From Nelumbo lutea (lineage: Eukaryota > Streptophyta > Magnoliopsida > Proteales > Nelumbonaceae): DNA of 64,000 bases. Location of the stretch: contig JAKGHH010000002.1 of the NCBI GenBank assembly GCA_022828595.1, forward strand, positions 75,736,383-75,800,382, written 5' to 3'. Shown here piece by piece: positions 1-12,000 of this stretch; within the stretch, counting starts at the first letter, position 1; every line of letters starts with the position of its first letter. The position numbers were made by a program, and so were the translations under genes. The notes beneath the pieces are model-generated. The model did no database searches. It was not told where the DNA came from and was given only the letters and a program-made list of their open reading frames with translations.

Positions 1-988
1 CTACTTGTAATATATGTTGATGATATTGTGGTGACAGGAAATGACAGTCATGAGATTGAGTCCCTCAAACATCTCCTTCATCAAGAGTTTGAGGTGAAAG
101 ATCTTGGTGCACTACGGTACTTTTTGGGTATTGAGGTTGCTAGATCCAAGCAGGGGATTTTTATCTCTTAGAGAAAATATGTTCTAGATCTGTTGGCGGA
201 AACTGGAAAGTTGGGTGTTAAGCCGGCTGATACACCCATTGAACAAAATCACAAGATTAGTGCAGAGGGCGGGGAGCCTCTTGAAGACAAAGTTATGTTC
301 CAACGATTGGTTGGAAAGCTCCTATATCTCTGCCTCACTCGGCCGGATATCAACTATGCAATTAGTGTTGTTGGCCAGTACATGCACTCCCCTAGAACTT
401 CTCATTTTCTTGCGGCAGAGAAAATATTAGCATATTTGAAGAGATGCCCGGGTAGAGTTATACTGTTTAAGAACAATAATTACATGAGGGTGGAAGTCTA
501 TACAGATGTCGATTGGGCTGGGAGTGTTGATGAAAGAAGGTCTACCTCTGGATATTGTGCCCTTGTGGGAGGTAACCTTGTCTCTTGGAGGAATAAGAAG
601 CAGAGTGTTGTTTTCCGCTCCAGCGCTGAAGCGGAATACAGGTCAATGGCTAATGGAGTGGCTGAAATCTTGTGGCTGAGGTCACTACTTGAAGAGTTGG
701 GTACTGACTATGAAAAGCCCTTAATGTTGTATTGTGATAATCAGGCAGCTATTAATATAGCCCACAACCCAGTGCAGCATGACAGAACTAAACATATCGA
801 AGTTGATCGACATTTTGTGTGAGAAAGGGTCACATCACAAGAAGTGTCTTCCGTACATCACATCTAATATGCAGCTCACGGATATCCTGACCAAGGCTGT
901 ACCAAGGAAGAAGTTAGAGACAGACCTATCCAAGTTGGGCATGATAGATATCTACTCCCAACTTGAGGGGGAGTGTAGAGAACACTGA
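1..988 (+). pseudogene. copia-A (copy 1) Pol: end of reverse transcriptase and RNase H
   Basis: The C-terminal part of a Ty1/copia polyprotein. Frame 1 opens in the RT active site with YVDDIV (codons 6-11) and runs through [17 protein letters not shown]. The RNase H domain shows the [32 protein letters not shown] and [14 protein letters not shown] motifs and the [12 protein letters not shown] block. It is broken by TAG at 169-171, by TGA at 820-822 (Arg codon in sister copies) and by a 2-bp loss near 846 compared with the copy at 25972. The end [11 protein letters not shown] lies in another frame at 945-980. The element continues left of the window. It cannot make a working polyprotein. Confidence 0.93.
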
Positions 989-1338
989 TGTGGGCTCCAT
1001 TGTGTTCGTAGGACAGCAGTGTAGTTATTTGTTTCAGTTATAGTAGTGTCAGTTTGAGTCAGTTTGTTAATTCAGTTGCTATTTATTTCAGTTTTTATTT
1101 ACTTTATTTATTATGTAAGTACCAAGGGCAGATGTGTCCTTTCCATTATGTACTAAACATAACCTATAAATATTAAGAGAGTGGCGGCGGCAGATCAGTT
1201 AGAATCTGTCCCTCCTTTCAACAACTTGTGTTCTCTTGCTTCTCTTCTATTCTCTCTCCTTTCTCTCGCTTTTTCTTCTGTTTTGCAAACCTAAAACCTT
1301 TTAGGATTCAAGACTGATTACAGTCTTGATCTTCTACT
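974..1338 (+). repeat. copia-A copy 1, 3' LTR
   Basis: Follows the polypurine tract TTGAGGGGGAG (963-973). It starts TGTAGAGAACACTGATGTGG, ends CTTCTACT, and is about 365 bp. It contains a TATA-like CTATAAATATTAAG near 1162. It is clearly the same LTR as those at 25535-25905 and 30975-31344. At its right edge it abuts an older minus-strand copia, into which this element apparently inserted. Confidence 0.9.
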
Positions 1339-3322
1339 CATAAATCACTATGTATAATTTCAAAAGGAGAGGTAGCAGTTTAGATGTGTAAGAAAATGGA
1401 AAAGTACAACTTTTACTCAAACAACAAATAACACAAGATGTATCAAAAGTTTGTAGAAAAAGGAAATTTATTTCTAATGAAACCAAAGTCAAACGAAAAC
1501 TTTCATAGTTGGAGTGACCCAAACGTTTATGCCATAAATTCCAAACATTATTTCTTTGATTCTACTATTTGAGATTTCTCAAACTCCAGGGCAAACAAGC
1601 GGCCCAGCATATGCCCTTTCCCTTTCACCTTCCTAGTGTATTGGTCCTGAATCAAACAACCATTAGAAGTAAAAGTTAGAATGTGACTTTCATCAACCAG
1701 TTAAGCAACTGAAAAGGTTAGTAGTAAGGTTGGGAACAAAGAAGATTTTGGTAGTGAAAAGGAAGTCGAGGGTGAGAGCTTAAGGCATAAATCATTACTC
1801 CCAATGATATTTAGTTTCTTACCAATGACAGTAACAATGTGTTTATGGTGGGGTATCAGAAAATTTACTTGAAGGTTTAGGGTAGGCTCCAATCATATGA
1901 CTGGTAGGCACAGAATCAATTATCCAAACACTGAGAGGGAGAAGTGCAGTAACCAGAGAACTCACTAGATAAGCCAATAACAGAAAATGTAGATAAGCCA
2001 ACTATCGTATCTTTTCCTCATTCATAGAAGTAGAAGATTCACCTTTGGAAGTAGAGGCATCAATCATTTATCCCTCACTAACTTGATATGCTTGTGGTTG
2101 GTTCTTTTTTGTAGTACCCTTTGATGGTCAAACAGGGCAATCTGGAATAATATGACCATATTGTTTATTAGCCAGGCGAAGGCTTCCACCCTTGGGGGGC
2201 ATTGGTTTCCCCCACACTCCCCGAATTGAATTGGCTTCCACTAGATTTCTGATCAGGATGGAGTACATTGACTGTAAATTTCCCATCCTTGCATTCCTTC
2301 AACCATCTGATGTCAGCCACTAACGGATTAATCTCCAAAGATTGCTGTTCTGAAGTCAATGCACTCTGAGGAGTGTGACAGATCAATATTTTCTTGATAA
2401 ATTGGACTAATAGTAAACCTTCTTCAATTAGGTATATCTCATAGGCTATTCACATTCTTCTCATGGGTACAACATTGTGAGATACAATTGAACACATTCT
2501 TCTCATCAGGTTTAGTAATTGTCCCATTCAAATAGCCTTCAAGCCCTTTTCCTTCAACAAAGAAATCAAAATGGAACTTCCACATGCTGTAGTTGGTTCA
2601 ATCAAATTTCATTGGAATAATATCAATCTTTTCAGCCATTCCAAATAAGAGATACAGTCCAGAGAATAAAATGGCAGCACTGATATTGATTTTTCAAGGT
2701 TGTTAATCACTCAACTTGATAAAGAAACAGTCCAAATACTGAAATCAGTATCACAACACCCACACACAAGGGGATTTCTCAAAAGGACTCTTGACAGCAA
2801 GGCCAAAATGATAATATAGAGAAATAGTATAGAGAAATCAAGTCCAAAAAAGTAATAAAATCAATCAACTTCAGTTCAAGAAGCCATAGATATGTTCCAC
2901 CGTAGAAAGAAATTGAAATCCTCCGGAAAAAAAAAAAATCAAACCAACTACAACCAACTGATACTTAGTGTTGATAGTCTAAACCAGTAGGGTTTCGGGA
3001 CTGTCGAACTAAGAAAAGGGATCAAAACCCTCTAGAACCAATCTAGAATCTCAACTAAGTCACTGAGGAGCAAGAAGACCCTAGGGCGACACCAAATTTA
3101 GGATCGCAAGAGGAAAGAAATAGCCGATTGAGAAAAAAAAAGAGATACACCAACCTGTTAGGTGATTATTCCAAGAAAACTGTGCTACTTTGTGCTGATT
3201 GAAACAGCCTTCAAATGACCTCCAAGGGCTTGAAGATAGATGTTGAAGGCCTAGTGAATACCCTTCAAACTGGAACAATAACCTGAGATTTAAGCTGATA
3301 TCCATGACTTGCTCTGATACCA
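1339..3322 (-). pseudogene. copia-B remnant: primer site, Gag, protease, pre-integrase
   Basis: A degenerate copia read right to left. A primer-binding site (TGGTATCAGAGC reversed, 3311-3322) is followed by a Gag start near 2640 with MAEKIDIIPMKFD, then TNYSMWKFHFDFFVEGKGLE. Gag spans roughly 2100-2640 with several stops. A protease-like segment lies at 1700-1920 (HKHIVTVIGKKLNIIGS, FLPKSS). A pre-integrase motif, KRLGHSNYES, lies near 1500-1530. Everything after it is cut off by the copia-A LTR ending at 1338. Stops and frame changes are numerous; this is an old copy. Confidence 0.8.
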
Positions 3323-3450
3323 TGTTACCTAACCAGTTGGTACTAGAGAGAACACAAGAAATCAGGGATGCTAAAGAATGAATTGACCCCCACCGTAGAG
3401 AAGAAGAAGAAAACAAAGAAATAAAGAATATGTAGCATGCCAAACATACA
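3323..3450 (-). repeat. copia-B 5' LTR fragment
   Basis: Begins TGTTACCTAACC immediately next to the primer site, as an LTR should. The outer part is lost where gypsy-1 LTR-like sequence begins, somewhere near 3440-3460; that edge is approximate. Confidence 0.5.
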
Positions 3451-3731
3451 AGGGATTACGGTAATTGGTGAGAACCCAGAGGCTGACCCAAGTCCAGCCC
3501 GCTATGCCAATGGACCACGACCACCAATCACAATGGTGTATACACGGAAGAGGAAACCCTGCCCAGTACCAGAGCAGCTCTAGGCCACACTCGATGGAAT
3601 CTCAACTAATTCCATTATCATAACCAACTGAGTGGGTTATTCTGCAGTGTAACGGTCAGCTACTACTTATATAAGATGTGCCTTCAATCAATCGAAAATA
3701 AGAAGAATACTGAGTTCTCTCTCTCACTCAC

Positions 3732-3762
<31 letters not shown>

Positions 3763-3812
3763 GGAGGACAGTTCCCCTCAAAGGAACCCTGAGATAGGCA
3801 GTGACCTATCAT
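3451..3812 (+). repeat. gypsy-1 5' LTR (left edge approximate) with CT microsatellite
   Basis: Sequence upstream of a primer site TGGTATTAGAGC (3814-3825). It has a promoter-like TTATATAAG near 3667 and a long CT/CTCA microsatellite at 3716-3762. Only the right boundary (CCTATCA before the primer site) is reasonably placed. No matching 3' LTR is in the window. Confidence 0.55.
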
Positions 3813-3838
3813 CTGGTATTAGAGCCTCTTCGTTCACC

Positions 3839-5598
3839 ATGCCTAACACACAATCAGCCTTTGTAGACAATCGGATGGATCGCCTGGAAATCGACATGCA
3901 CCGGGTGACGGAGGAACTAAAGGAGTTGAAGGAGGTGCTGTCCGTGGTAGCTTCCCAGCAACGGGAGAAGTCGGTGGCGGCGAGCAGGGATAATGAATTG
4001 GAGGAGTCCAGCAGCAGCGGAGGAAGACGTCCGAGAACCTACGGGGGAAGATATGCTAAGCATGACTTTTCAGCGTTTTTTGGAGGAGATCCCATTCCAT
4101 GGATTTTCAAGGCAGAACAATACTTCGAGTATCATGAAACCCCTGGTCATCAGCGGGTGACTGTTGCCTCCTTCCATCTCGACAGCGACACCATCCTTTG
4201 GTTCAAGTGGTTCCAGAGGTCATGCCCACAAATCTCATGGCAAGACTTCACCGATGCTCTCTGTGTATGCTTCGGACCGGCAGCCTACGATGACTGTGAT
4301 GAGGTTCTTTCGAAGCTGAAACAGATGGGAACGGTTTGGGAGTACCAGGTCGAATTTGAGAGGCTCGCGACCCTGTCGACAGCTGGACGGAGAAGGCACT
4401 GGTTGGGAGCTTCGTCGGAGGACTCAAAGAAGACATCAGGGTGGAAGTTAAAGTGTGGAGACCTTCGACCTTATTGGTAGTGGTCGGGTTAGCCTGTCTT
4501 CAGGAAGAATGCCTGGATCGGTCCAGGAGAGTAAATCGAGCCACTGGACCGATTCTTAAGCCTCCGCCCCCCAAGTCAGATGGGCTTTTTCCCCTGCCCA
4601 ATAACGGGCTAGACACAGCCACCTCCCAACGGCCCAAAATGCCTTTTTTGCACCTGTCCTGGGCTGAAATGCAGGCCCAATAGGAGAAGAGTTTGTGTTA
4701 TAATTGCGAGGAAAAATTTGGACCAGGCCATAGATGCAAAGCCCAGTAGGTGTTCCTCTTGCAAACGGAAGATTCCGAAGGAGAAATGGAGGTTCCCGCC
4801 CCTGGTGAAGATGAGCCTGTGATTCCTGAAACAGAATCAGAGATCTCTCTCAATGCATTAAATGGTTCGGCATCTACAAGGGTTATGAAGGTTACAGGAC
4901 AACTTTGGGGGCATCCGTTGACTGTTCTAATAGACAGCGACAGCACCCTCAACTTTGTGGCTCAGATTCTAGCCCATCAACTAGGTATGGCTGTCCATTA
5001 TTATCCTTCCTTTCCTGTTCATGTTGCGGATGGAAACAAAATAGTATGTGATGATATTTGTAGAAATGAGAAGTTGTTCATTCAGGGCCATCAATTTACC
5101 GTGGATCTCCACCCCCTAGAGTTTAGTGGGGAAGATGTTGTGCTAGGTGTTCAGTGGTTGTGCCAATTAGGCTCAGTAAGGAGTAACTGGGCCCAAATGA
5201 CCATGGATTTTGAGATAGGGGGAACTCCCTACCATCTATAAGGCTTGGGACCCCCGACCCTTAAATCTGATGATGCCGGAACCCTCTTAAAGCTGAGCCA
5301 CGAGAAGGGGTGTCCGGCACTCATGCATATGGGTCATGAATCCCTAGGCCCAACTCTCAGCCTAGACCCAAATCAGCAACTCAACAATCAGGATGTGGCC
5401 CACTTGCAAGACCTTCTGAACCATTATATGGATGTGTTTGGGGAACCTGATCATCTACCCCCTGCCTGAGCACAAGACCACCGTATACCCTTACTACCAG
5501 ATACCCTTACTACCAGGGGCAACACCCACTAATGTATGCCCCCTACCGTTACCCCTACTACCAAAAGACAGAAATAGAAAAAAAATTGTGAAGGAGTT
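3839..5598 (+). pseudogene. gypsy-1 Gag-protease-RT fragment
   Basis: ATG at 3839, just after the primer site. The Gag N-terminal coiled region (MDRLEIDMHRVTEELKEL) leads into the retrotransposon Gag domain to about 4480, then frameshifts. A zinc knuckle CYNCEEKFGPGHRC lies near 4693-4740, just after a TAG. A retropepsin domain follows (4860-5240) with LIDSDSTLNF, where the usual DSG(S/A)T motif has Asp instead of Gly, so the protease is likely dead. The RT N-terminus appears near 5400-5598 (LPGATPTNV, KIVKEFV). The rest is cut off by gypsy-2 at 5599. Several stops and shifts. Confidence 0.85.
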
Positions 5599-7055
5599 TG
5601 TTATGGGCCTGGGCGTAGGATCTCGTCACAGGTCGGTCCACGGGGAAAAGCTCCTGTTTTCCCTTGTTCCTTCCCTTCCTAGTTGAACCTATCTTGGCGT
5701 CCTAGAGGGTGATTTGTCCAAGAGATCACCAAACTCTCCTTTTACTCTCTTTCTTGACTGGAAATTTGATATCTTTATTCAATAATTTCAGCTCCTTAAA
5801 TAGGAGATTACAAGAGGTAAGAGTCCTCCTTGTAGGAAGACTCCTTGATAACTAAACTGCTTACAGATAAGATAGATAAGACTCCTAGATAAGACTAACT
5901 AAACTGCTTATAGATAAGATAGATAAGACTCCTAGATAAGACTAACTAAACTGCTTACAGATAAGACAAGAGAAAGAAAGCAGATAAGATAAGGATAAGG
6001 TAAGATGAACTGTGGCTAGCTAGATAATCTGATGAGGGTCCCACGTTACTGCTGCTGCCGGCGTCGGTACTTCTTCCCCACGAATGCATCCATAGCATTA
6101 CTCCCCTCTTGGACTACAAGCTTGTCCTCAAGCTCGAAATCTGGATATGTGTCTTGGAGTTCAGTCAAGGGAATCCAGGATAGGTGGAATGATTTAGCCC
6201 TCCTGGATCGGGTTCCAATGAAGGGGGTTCATCCTCATCGTCCTCTTGTTTCACCAGGAGGCAGAAAAGTCTCTTGCACTTGTGCCCTGCTGAATAGAGT
6301 TCATCACAATTAAAACACTGTCCCCTTGCCCTGCGTTCTGCCATCTCAGCCCTGGACAAGTGCTTAATAGGGGGTGCAACAACGCTGCTCCCCTCACTTG
6401 ATGCTGATCTGGAATTGTGGCTCATCTGTGGTTTCCGTTCTTGGCTGGCAGCTAAAGATGGAGCCATTCCGAGTGGTTCCGGGGATGCCCATGCGGATGG
6501 AGGCCGCCCCATACTGAAGGTTCCACGGCTGAGCTGCATCTTTCGTTCGAAGGTGTGAGCTAGATTCATGGCTGTAACCAGGTTGGGGGAGTGTTGCATC
6601 TCCACATCCACCCTCAAGGGTTCTGCTAACCCTGCGGTGAACATGTCTACCTGCTGGTTCGGTCGTACCGAAGCTGCTCTGGCAAGGAGGGTCTGGAATT
6701 GGCGCTGGTATTCAGCCACCGTTCCCGTCTGTTTGAAGTTGATCAGTTCACCTAACGGGTTGCTCGTCAATGGGGGCCCAAACCTGAGGAGGCAGTAGGA
6801 TTTGAATTGGGTCCAACTGAGCCTGGGTTCCTCCTACTCCAATTTATAAAACCAGAGCTGCGCCTCCTCCATCATGTGGAATGCAGCCAAGCTTACCTTG
6901 TCGCTGTCCCTTGTCCGTTGGTTGTTCCTCCCCTTCCTAGCTGAACCTATCTTGGCATCCTAGATGGTGATTTGTCCAAGAGATCACCGAACTCTCCTTT
7001 TACACTCTTTCTTGACTGGAAATTTGATATCTTTATTCAATAATTTCAGTTCCTT
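5599..7055 (-). mobile_element. gypsy-2: short deletion derivative (Gag only)
   Basis: 3' LTR at 5599-6097 (TGTTATGGGCC to CATAGCA, 499 bp). Next come the polypurine tract (GAGGGGAGTAA reversed, about 6098-6108), the last Pol residues ([12 protein letters not shown], 6109-6160), a Gag fragment, and a cut 5' LTR piece at about 6925-7055. Protease, RT and integrase are absent, and so are the primer site and Gag N-terminus. The LTR is homologous to that of the chimeric gypsy at 33476. It resembles non-autonomous elements that keep only Gag, but its Gag is itself truncated. Confidence 0.8.
6165..6914 (-). pseudogene. gypsy-2 Gag fragment with zinc knuckle
   Basis: Reads from FRNQRTRDSDKVSLAAF (about 6914) through WFYKLE, a TAG near 6840, then LSWTQFKSYCLLRFGPP. 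It continues as an open frame through ELINFKQTGTVAEYQRQFQT to a CCHC knuckle CFNCDELYSAGHKCK near 6290-6335. It then meets Pol C-terminal sequence after EPDPGGLNHST. The first ~115 residues, still present in the chimeric element at 34079, are missing. RNA packaging role in the family; this copy is broken. Confidence 0.85.
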
Positions 7056-7347
7056 TGTTAGTGGTGTTAGTGAAGGGGTATTTCGGTCTTTGTACTTGTT
7101 GAGAATGTTGATGTGTACTGTTATGTTAGTTCGAGTGCCTCTTACTTAAAGAAGGGCACTTAAGTCTTTTCCAATAAGTTAATAATATAATAACAGGTCT
7201 GGCCGAATCTAGGGATAACTTTTTCTCTAATTCAAACCAGCCTTTCTCTCTTTCCTCTCTTCTTTTTTCCTCTCCTACTTCTTGCTGTTTACTTTACTTT
7301 ACAGTCAACGAACAAGACAGAATTCTAGGGCAGGTCAAACTTCAACA
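7056..7347 (+). repeat. copia-C-related LTR, solo or truncated
   Basis: Starts TGTTAGTGGTGTTAGTGAAG and ends CTTCAACA. Its order of features matches the LTR at 18975-19261 read in reverse: GGGGTATTTC, a TTAATAATATAATAACA stretch, AACTTTTTCTCT and a CT-rich U5. It follows gypsy-2 directly. No primer site or polypurine tract adjoins it, and no clear 5-bp duplication was found. Confidence 0.65.
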
Positions 7348-7939
7348 CTCTGGAATCTCTGATTTAATTCCAGCTTCCCACCAGTTGTCTTGTCAATTTG
7401 TTGGCTGAAATTGAGGCCTAGTGGGCTAGTAATAAGATTGAAATTGATTCCCAAAGCTAGTTTGTCTTACAAATTCTGGATGGCTAGAAAATTGTGGTTC
7501 TTGTGGTCGCATAATTTGATTAATGAGAGTGCTAAGCTACGAGATGATACCTTTAGTTCTTGTTGATGTCATAGCAGGTCTTGTTTGTATCTCTCTTCTT
7601 CTTGTTGTTTGTTGTCTTCTTAGTAACTATTCTTATTTCTTCAGTGGAACCAGGATTAAAGGCATTTTTAGGAGGCACCATAACTCTAATACCAACTAAC
7701 ATCGGGACTGGTAGATTGAAGGCAAGATCGATGGGTGGCCTTGCTTCAAAAACTTGAAATAGGATCTGAATTTAGAGGATATCTAGAGAGTAGTTGTTAG
7801 TTTATTTCTAGTAGCAAAGAATTACTAGAAAATAACAGAGAGAAAAGAAGAATTAATGTGCTTCTTTAACACTATATCAAGAGAATAAGAAAATCAACTA
7901 CAGAGAAGAACAAATATTAATTTAATTCTCTTGTTCTAG

Positions 7940-8085
7940 ATGTGAGATGGAAATAAGCTTCAATCATATTTTCAGAGAAGGCAATAGAGTAGCAGATGCT
8001 CTAGAGATTCTGGCATGGACTGCTCAAAGATCCTCTATCTTTTGGATTACCATGACGTCCCTTACATGATTTGCCAACTTATATA
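7940..8085 (+). pseudogene. LINE RNase H fragment
   Basis: About 145 bp. It reads CEMEISFNHIFREGNRVADA followed by LEILAW. The FREGNRVADALA-type block is diagnostic of the C-terminal RNase H-like domain of plant L1-type LINEs. Nothing else of the LINE is recognisable around it. Confidence 0.6.
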
Positions 8086-8841
8086 TGAAAACCAGCTTCA
8101 ATTTCCTTGTTTTAAAGTTTAAACAGTGGCAATCAAGTGTGGAACAAACACAGTTGAAAAAAAAAAGTAACTAAAATCACCAAATTTTAAGGGTCATATC
8201 TTCAAGACCCCACAAATCATCATCTACCAAGTACCACCAGCTGATTCACAAGGAAGACATCACAAAGGCCAAAGATCATACATGGTGGTAAAAATGATTC
8301 ATAAAAGATTCAAGAATATTTAAATTGCATCAGAAAAAATATAAAACCACATACAATCAGTCAAAAAATTGTAAAAAAATAAATGAAGGTTTCTGATGAT
8401 CTTCAAAACATTACCAAAATTGAGTAAAAACATAAAACAACCAAAATCTAGGGCTCCCTTAGTCTGCTCAACTTTGTCCATATGGCTACCGATGTCACCT
8501 ATATGACATGAGGAGCAGAACACATGAAGGTTGGAGAGGAAAAGTGGATTTGCCTAATCATCCCACTTGATCAATAGTTATTAAGTTATATTTGTCACTT
8601 ATGTTGCTTATTCCTAATACATTGAATTTCTGTATATTCACTGGATATCAATCTTGATTTGAAACATTATTCATATTTCAGTTGATGTTCCTCTTTTCTT
8701 TCTTTATCCCTCGTAGAGGTTTCATGTTGTTTAGTTAGAGAAGAGAAATAAGTAGGCTAGCTTCTGAACTATGAAGCAGATGTTTTCAATTATGTCTCAT
8801 AGTAGATCCTTATCCACGATGATCATTGGATCATTAATCCC

Positions 8842-8984
8842 ATAAATTAGCTTTAAGGCAATGAGAAATATTGAACATGAAATACTATGGTATTAGGTTG
8901 CATGCAACCCCTAAATTAGCTTTAAGGCAATGAGAATTGAGAATATTGAACATGAAATACTATGGTACTAGGTTGCATGCATCC
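8842..8984. repeat. tandem duplication of ~70 bp
   Basis: Two adjacent near-identical copies (about 8842-8909 and 8912-8984). Both run from TAAATTAGCTTTAAGGCAAT to GGTTGCATGCA. The second has a 6-bp insertion (GAATTGAGAA against GAAA). Lies 46 bp from NOL exon 11, within intron 11. Confidence 0.85.
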
Positions 8985-9029
8985 CATGAGTAGCTTCTCT
9001 ATTACCACCAAACAGGTACAACATCTTAC

Positions 9030-9071
9030 CACTTCTGCTGGTTCTGCCAAAACATTAATGAAAAATTTGGC
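9030..9071 (-). CDS. NOL: NOL exon 11 (last one visible)
   Basis: 42 bp (14 codons) after acceptor ATGCAG, encoding [14 protein letters not shown], with donor GTAAGA. The family continues with AEYLVP and a C-terminal YIRFLTG stretch. I found neither between 9029 and 1, so the terminal exons should lie left of the window. Confidence 0.91.
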
Positions 9072-12000
9072 CTGCATCAGAAGCCATCTGTTAGTATCCT
9101 ATTAGGAAAAGCCATGGGAAAATGAAAAACGGCTATGCAATTTTGTAGTCGACCTGCTTGGTGTTAGCACCGGACATTAGAAGATCAGTTGTGACCATAC
9201 CTGGCTGCAACCCATAAGAAAAGGCAAAACTAAATGAGGAGGCAAATCTTAAGATGCAGGACATTAAACAAGGTTAAAATGACAAGCCAACAGTCCTGCA
9301 AACACCTTCAATGCTATATTCTCATTCAGAAAGGAGGATATCTTGATAAACACAAACAAATTAAGGCCGATGGTAATAGGTAATTTAAACGTGAATATGC
9401 TTGTTAATTTGACCATTGTTCTAGTGATTAACACACAAACTTGCATCATATATGAGAAACTTTTCACCAATATGATAGGAAAACTGTTCTATTGCTTTGG
9501 GAAATAACTCAACAACTATTATTATTGTAGTCAGACGGGTCAAGCATTTGCTATCACCCATATATATGAGCTACTGATATACAAACAAATTAAGGTCATA
9601 AGGGTTAATTTTTTTCGATAAGTTTCATAGGGGTTAATTTTAAATATGACATGTATATACTTGTTGATTTGACCATTATTCTAGTGATTAACACACCAAC
9701 TAGTATCATAAATGAGCAAGTTCTAACCAATATGATAGTAAGGGAAGATTGTTGCCTTGGGAGGAAAAAACCTCCGAAGGTCCAAGGACTAGAAAAACTC
9801 AAAAACTATGATCATTGATGTCAGAAATGTCGAGCATCTAGTGGCATCCATATATATGAGCTGCATTGTATTAATGGTACATACATCCTTATATCTCATT
9901 AGTAACAAATGAGAAAAATAAAGCTTAAGGGCTAATAACAATTGAAGTGGCTGAACTGAATCACTTGCACCTGCCTACTTAATTCAAATGAAGAAGCAAT
10001 ACAAATAAACCAAAACTAATTGTTTATATTAAGAAAATACAATTTATTTGTAACGTACTTATGTTAGAGAATGCTATAAATCAACCTATGATGACTGCAC
10101 TTAAGAATTTCCTAGAGTGGTTGAAAATGGAGGAGAGATAAGAAAGAAAGAGGGAGAAGTAGCCAAGAAAGAAAACAAGAGTTTGAGGCAAAAGATAATT
10201 GTGAAATAACTAGTTAATTGTGGGATATTGAAAGAGTGTACCATCACATGAAAACTTCACATTGAGTTTCATGGGGTCAATGAGATGAGCTAATTGAATA
10301 AGATCCATTGTATATTTCTATTTGTTTGCATCCTATGTGAAATCTAAAGATCAACTAGTTGACCTCTTCACCAAAGGCTTGAACCTTGCATGGATTTGGA
10401 GCTTTATGACATATATGGTTCAACTTGAGGGGGAGTATTAAATTACAGCATTTGTCTTTAGGTCAATTTAGTCCTTTTCCCTATTATTGTCTTTTTGTTA
10501 TTTCTTTCTTTTTTTTTATTTTTAATTGAGGGTAGTTGTGTAATTGCAGGTTTATTATAATAAAATAAAAGGTGGGGTGGAAGTTGAGGTCAATTAGCTC
10601 GATCTCTCTGCTTTCATCCCTCCTTCACCTCCTTGAACCAGGACAGATCAGATTTATTTTCTCCTCTTATTTGCTATTAAACACAGCTATTTAAGAGCAG
10701 ATCACAACCATTTGTCTAAGTGTCTTCTTTACGTTGTCAAACATGCCGATTAAATAAGCATTGTAGAACCAATTTTGTTAAAGTAAGAAAAGATCTTCTG
10801 TTCCTTTTCATATTATTTATTTTGATGTTTGGGGCCCTACTTCTATTATTGCTGAGTGTGGTTATCAATATTTTATCAGCTTTATTGATGACTATCACTA
10901 TATAGATGGACTTATCCTCTTCGTTCTAGAGAGGAGGCGCCTAAAACAATTCAAGATTTTCATCATATGATATTTACTTCGTTCCATGTGGAGACTGGAG
11001 ATTTAGATATTTCAGTGAAACAATGGAAGAGAATACTTTAAGAGAGATTAGGAGGAGTTTTTATTTTCTTCTAGAAGTTCTTTCTATCGAAGTTCATGTT
11101 CTAGAACACCATAGCAAAATGGTGTTTCTGAAATGAAGAATCACCATCTTCTTGAAGTTGCTTACAATTTACTACTACATATGGATGCTCTTAAGAAGTT
11201 TTGGGCTACTGTTGTACTAACTGCTACAACATACTTGATTAATTGGATGCCTTCTTGAGCATTACAATATTGGGCCCCACATCAGTTGTTGTTTCCCAAG
11301 TCCTTGTTGCTTTCTTCACTTCAAATCTTCGGTTATCATAGTTTTGTTCACAACTTATCTCCTTTGTGTGGGAAGTTGAACTCTAAGTCTATTACTTGTG
11401 TCTTCCTTGGCCATCCTTGCTCTTGGAAGGGATATAAATACTTTGGTCCTTATTCTCAGAAGAATTTGTTTCCACGGATGTGTCCTTTTTCGAGAGTCAA
11501 CCTTTCTTTTCATGCCTCTCCTCAAGGGGAGAATGATATTCTGGAGGAGAGGCAAGTCCAACTTCCTATGTCTATTTCCTGTGTCTACTCTTCATGTTTA
11601 TTCTCATCGCCACAAGGATCATCAAAACTTATAAGATGTGGAGAGCCCTAAAGCTGTGAAGCCAACATCATCAGACTCTTAAGAGGCAGATCAAGGTACT
11701 ATTGTTCCTATTGATGCCCCCGCTGATATTGTTCCTATTGATGCTCCTATTCATAATGATGTTCCATTGCTATTGATGACCTTGATGTTCCTATGATTAT
11801 TCGTAAGGATGTAAGGTCCTTTTTTTGGTAAATGTAAGTGTAAGGTCATGTACTACCAAACATCCTATTGCTCATCTTACCTCTTGTAAACATTTGTCTC
11901 CATCTTGTCGTACCTTCCTAACTGTTGTGACTTGTGTCTAATGTTGTCATCCTAAGATTGTTATAGAAGCCCTAGCTTTGCCTGAATGGACAGATGGTAT

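Larger units (their letters stand above)
7348..9029. other. NOL intron 11 sequence
   Basis: Mostly AT-rich non-coding DNA. It contains a short LINE RNase H fragment and a local duplication (listed separately). I looked here on the minus strand for the remaining NOL exons (AEYLVP, YIRFLTG) and did not see them. Confidence 0.5.

Noticed and set aside
3081..3443. 120-codon reverse open frame
   Set aside because: It overlaps the primer site and LTR of copia-B and shows no protein similarity.
7056..7347. Solo LTR with target duplication
   Set aside because: The flanks TCCTT and CTCTG do not match, so I only call an LTR remnant.
11286..11651. 121-codon forward frame as a separate gene
   Set aside because: It contains the integrase C-terminal patch [17 protein letters not shown] and belongs to a degenerate copia.
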